From Trichinella spiralis (taxonomy: Eukaryota > Nematoda > Enoplea > Trichinellida > Trichinellidae): a stretch of 64,000 bases of DNA. The DNA is taken from NCBI GenBank assembly GCA_000181795.3, contig CM012953.1, forward strand, positions 12,190,782 through 12,254,781, given 5' to 3'. A program made the position numbers and the translations under genes. Shown one piece after another: positions 61,180-64,000 of the stretch (position 1 is the first letter of the stretch; each line of letters begins with the position of its first letter). The notes under the pieces are model-generated. The model did not search any database. It saw nothing but the letters and a program-made list of their open reading frames with translations, and was not told the origin of the DNA.

Positions 61180-62448
61180 AGACACTGTGAATTACACACA
61201 CCTCAAAATATAACTTTTGAATAAAACAAAAAAACCAACTGATCTATACATGTATGTATGTGTATTTTTTGCACTTATATTATTTATGAAACGTCGACTG
61301 TCGAACATTAGACATTTGTATTAACAATATTGAATTTCAAAAAAATTCAACCAGCGGAAAAAGCAAAAATAAATTTCTGATCGATGTTTTAATTGATGAA
61401 AAATGGGCTTTCCAAGCCGGTGTTCAATAAATGAATAAAAACACATGGATCATGCTTTTTCAGGATTCATCATGAGAATACACGACAGCTGCAACTACTG
61501 AAAAAAGTCAAACAACTGTGAAAATATTTTAATAAATCATGCAAGTAGCAGTAAAGCAGAAAACTGTTCATTCATTTATCTATTCGTGCATGAAATGAAA
61601 AATGCACAAAAAAGAAAATTTCACTTTAAAAATACCTAATAAAATAATAATAATTGTACTTTATTAAATTTGTTCGTTGGCAAAGATATTTTCCGAGAAA
61701 AATTATATATTTTTTTTCTTTGAATAGCTTTATTACAACAAAATAGCTTCTGCAAATAATTTCTGAAACGAAATTTGCTTTGATTGTCATTTTTGCATTT
61801 TGTCGAGCTTGCCATTATTAAATAAATTGAGACAAGCAAAATAATGACACTTCGACGTTGTTAAGCAACGCTAATGGTAAATATTGAATATTAAAAAATG
61901 CTTTTCAAACGTTTATAAATAGTAACAGTAATCATTTTCATCTGTCATTGATATTTACAAGATGTGAAAATGCATGTTTTTTTCTAATTATAATATAAAT
62001 AACAGTAACGGTTAATGCACATTGTAATAGCCATAATTGGAAATCAAACATTCAGCAAAGGTTGCAAGTTGTTGAAAAAGAGAATGATTCTCATAGGCTA
62101 ACTTCAACTTTAGTTGGAAAGCAAACTGTTTTTCTCATAAGTATATAACATATATTATACGTGTGTGTCCAATTTCTTCCTACATTAAAGTAGAATAAAA
62201 TACAACATGATTATACATTATTTAAAAAATTCATTTCGAATAAAAATATAATTTTCAATAAGAGTCACATTTTAATTTATTAAATTAGTATATGGATGAT
62301 TTTCGAAATTAATTTTTTAAAGTTGATTAGTTAGTGCTGTTTAGTTTTAATTTTCAAAATTGCAGGTAATCGCAAGATATTCAATTGAAAGAGAAATAAA
62401 AGTTCTATTAAGTAAATGATTAGTCATATTTTACTTTTCAAATTTTAG

Positions 62449-62760
62449 AAAATGAGAAACAACGTACATCAGAAATTGCTCGTCTATTTTTCGAAGGGAA
62501 ATTTGCCGCCATGCATGAAGCCGCCGCTTGTCTATTAAGATGATCAATTGAGCTTTTATCTGACCTGGCTGGGATCGATTTTGTTGCGTCGACTCGAGCT
62601 GATCAAGAACCTCGCAACGCTAAAAATTGCAACTTTACAAAATAGAGAAGCAACGGCTGACAAGTGCAATTAAATAAATTTGGCACACTGCCACTTGTGA
62701 AAAAGGATATCCGCAATTCAAAGCGGGACAACACGGCTCGACTGCCCAAAATAGAATAAA
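62449..62760. other. GC-richer island with open frames on both strands
   Basis: Plus strand: after a TTTTAG acceptor a 31-codon frame (EKQRTSEIARLFFEGKFAAM) ends at TGA 62541-62543 and stays open for 33 more codons beyond it. Minus strand: after CAATTTTTAG at about 62620 a 57-base segment (CEVLDQLESTQQNRSQP) ends at CCAG|GTCAGA, with a phase-compatible continuation (RRLHAWRQISLRKIDEQF) if a 33-base intron is allowed. I cannot decide between an exon and an enhancer. Confidence 0.25.
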
Positions 62761-64000
62761 ATTAATTCATCATGTTTTTTTTATTATTTTTTTAAAATAA
62801 TACAACGAGAATCCTGAAATTGTAAAAGCAAAATGATGCATGTGAATCAGATCAAGTTTAACAGTCCAATTTTATTGCTTGTTCTGGCACGTTTCAGTTT
62901 TTTCTAGTTTTATTACACAAAAATATATAATAAAAATTTTGTAAAATTCATCCCTGCTACTACAACTGATAAAATCGGAACAGACAAAATTTCCATTGTA
63001 CGTTTTGTTCATCAATGCAAAAATTGTTTAAGAAAATTCAAAGCATAATTTACGATATCCTCTAATAATTAATGAACTAAACAAAAAAAATCCAAGTATC
63101 CAATGAAATTTTTATATCACTATTTTATAATTATTATAAGTTGTGTAAAAGAGATGTTATCTATTATACAGTTTTGTGTTTGATTTATTGATGTGATGAA
63201 TGTGCCAGACAGATAAATTACTAAACATCCCATCGGCTATTCTGATAAATAGCTACTTTCTCATTTTCCAAGATCTCATTCATCATTGAACATTTCACAA
63301 CAAAAAAGCAAATACTACTTAGCATTGCATAAAAATAAACCACACATTGAACTGAACTGAACTGAATAATACGTCCATTTGCATTTCAGTTAAATAGCCG
63401 ACGATATCTGGTGAAGTGTGTTGTAAAAACACTGAGTAGGTTGCAAAATCTGATTGCATTTTCACTGGGAAATTGCACTCATCGCGCCGTACTGTTGCAG
63501 AAGTTAATGAGGTATTTCACATTCGATACATCTGACATTTAATGTGCCTGATTACGTTTTTTTTTTTACATTAGTCTTCATAATTAACCATTTTTATCAC
63601 TCCGACACATTTCTCCTTTCATGATGCTTGGAAACCACTTATGCACATGCTTCTTCCGTCGCAATCTTTATTATATTCTGAAATTTACCGACCAATATGA
63701 TATAGCTAAATCTATTCTTTCGATCCTTTCATAATGCACATCATTTGCTTTCTTATATTCTCCATTCCATACCTTTAATATGCTCGTACTTTGCAATCAA
63801 CTCAATTGTGTATCTTATCGGCTTTTTTCTGTTTTAAATATACACAAACACAAACCACACACTTTGTAGACTGATATTTGAATAACAAAGTTACTATGGT
63901 GTATCAAGTTTGGACTAATTCGCACCAATTAAATTGACAAGGGCTATATCTATTAATGTAAATTTTCGCAACTAACATCCATTTTTTTCCATCTTAAATA

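Larger units (their letters stand above)
58169..64000. other. AT-rich region upstream of egghead, no confirmed gene
   Basis: This holds the egghead promoter side, a purine-rich tract (58573-58700), a GC-richer island at 60464-60720 and another at 62449-62760. The islands are listed separately. Elsewhere I see only low-complexity AT sequence. Confidence 0.4.

Noticed and set aside
1-64000. tRNA, rRNA, CRISPR or prokaryotic operon features
   Set aside because: No cloverleaf with a T-loop GTTCRANYC box, no rRNA core sequence and no regular spaced repeat array was found; the DNA is eukaryotic.

Overview
This window is eukaryotic nuclear DNA from a small animal. It is AT-rich, genes are split by short introns (many 40-80 bp, the shortest inferred at 38 bp) with GT/AG ends, and the gene set is metazoan: SPT6, NELF-C/D, HEXIM, TFIIS, huntingtin, an egghead/BRE-3 mannosyltransferase and an ATF4-type bZIP factor. 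Five genes have a 3' splice acceptor only 0-22 bases before the first ATG with no upstream coding exon, as seen where messages are trans-spliced to a leader. With the gene density and an egghead homologue, this points to a nematode. Because huntingtin and NELF are recognisable here but are missing or unrecognisable in Caenorhabditis, I favour an early-branching (Dorylaimia/clade I) nematode. The group is an inference and no species is claimed.

Layout. 1-4738 (-): 5' two thirds of SPT6, running off the left edge. 7234-7827 (+): a 197-residue protein that is about one fifth tyrosine. 9962-12869 (+): membrane-anchored histidine acid phosphatase in ten exons. 14375-15431 (-): ATF4-like bZIP factor. 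19131-22030 (+): monocarboxylate-transporter-like MFS protein in six exons. 24358-24917 (-): mitochondrial ribosomal protein mS23. 25296-27065 (-): NELF-C/D as a single coding exon. 32870-33763 (+): HEXIM as a single coding exon. 35519-48612 (-): huntingtin in dozens of small exons. 49162-50355 (-): TFIIS. 51804-53561 (+): CTP synthase, intronless coding region. 55352-58168 (-): egghead/BRE-3 in two coding exons. The rest, including 27.1-32.5 kb and 58.2-64 kb, is AT-rich non-coding DNA with scattered GC-richer islands, some of which may be undetected exons or enhancers.

Biology. Four of the twelve confident genes act in RNA polymerase II elongation control: SPT6 (elongation and nucleosome chaperone), NELF-C/D (pausing), HEXIM (P-TEFb inhibition) and TFIIS (rescue of backtracked polymerase). 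The others serve lysosomal or secretory phosphatase activity, stress transcription, transport, mitochondrial translation, pyrimidine nucleotide and glycolipid synthesis. The most notable observations are a huntingtin with a clear N17 helix but no polyglutamine or polyproline, GU-rich repeats in many huntingtin introns, a nematode-like genome that keeps NELF, a TFIIS zinc ribbon without the usual Asp-Glu pair, and an acid phosphatase with His-Glu in place of His-Asp.
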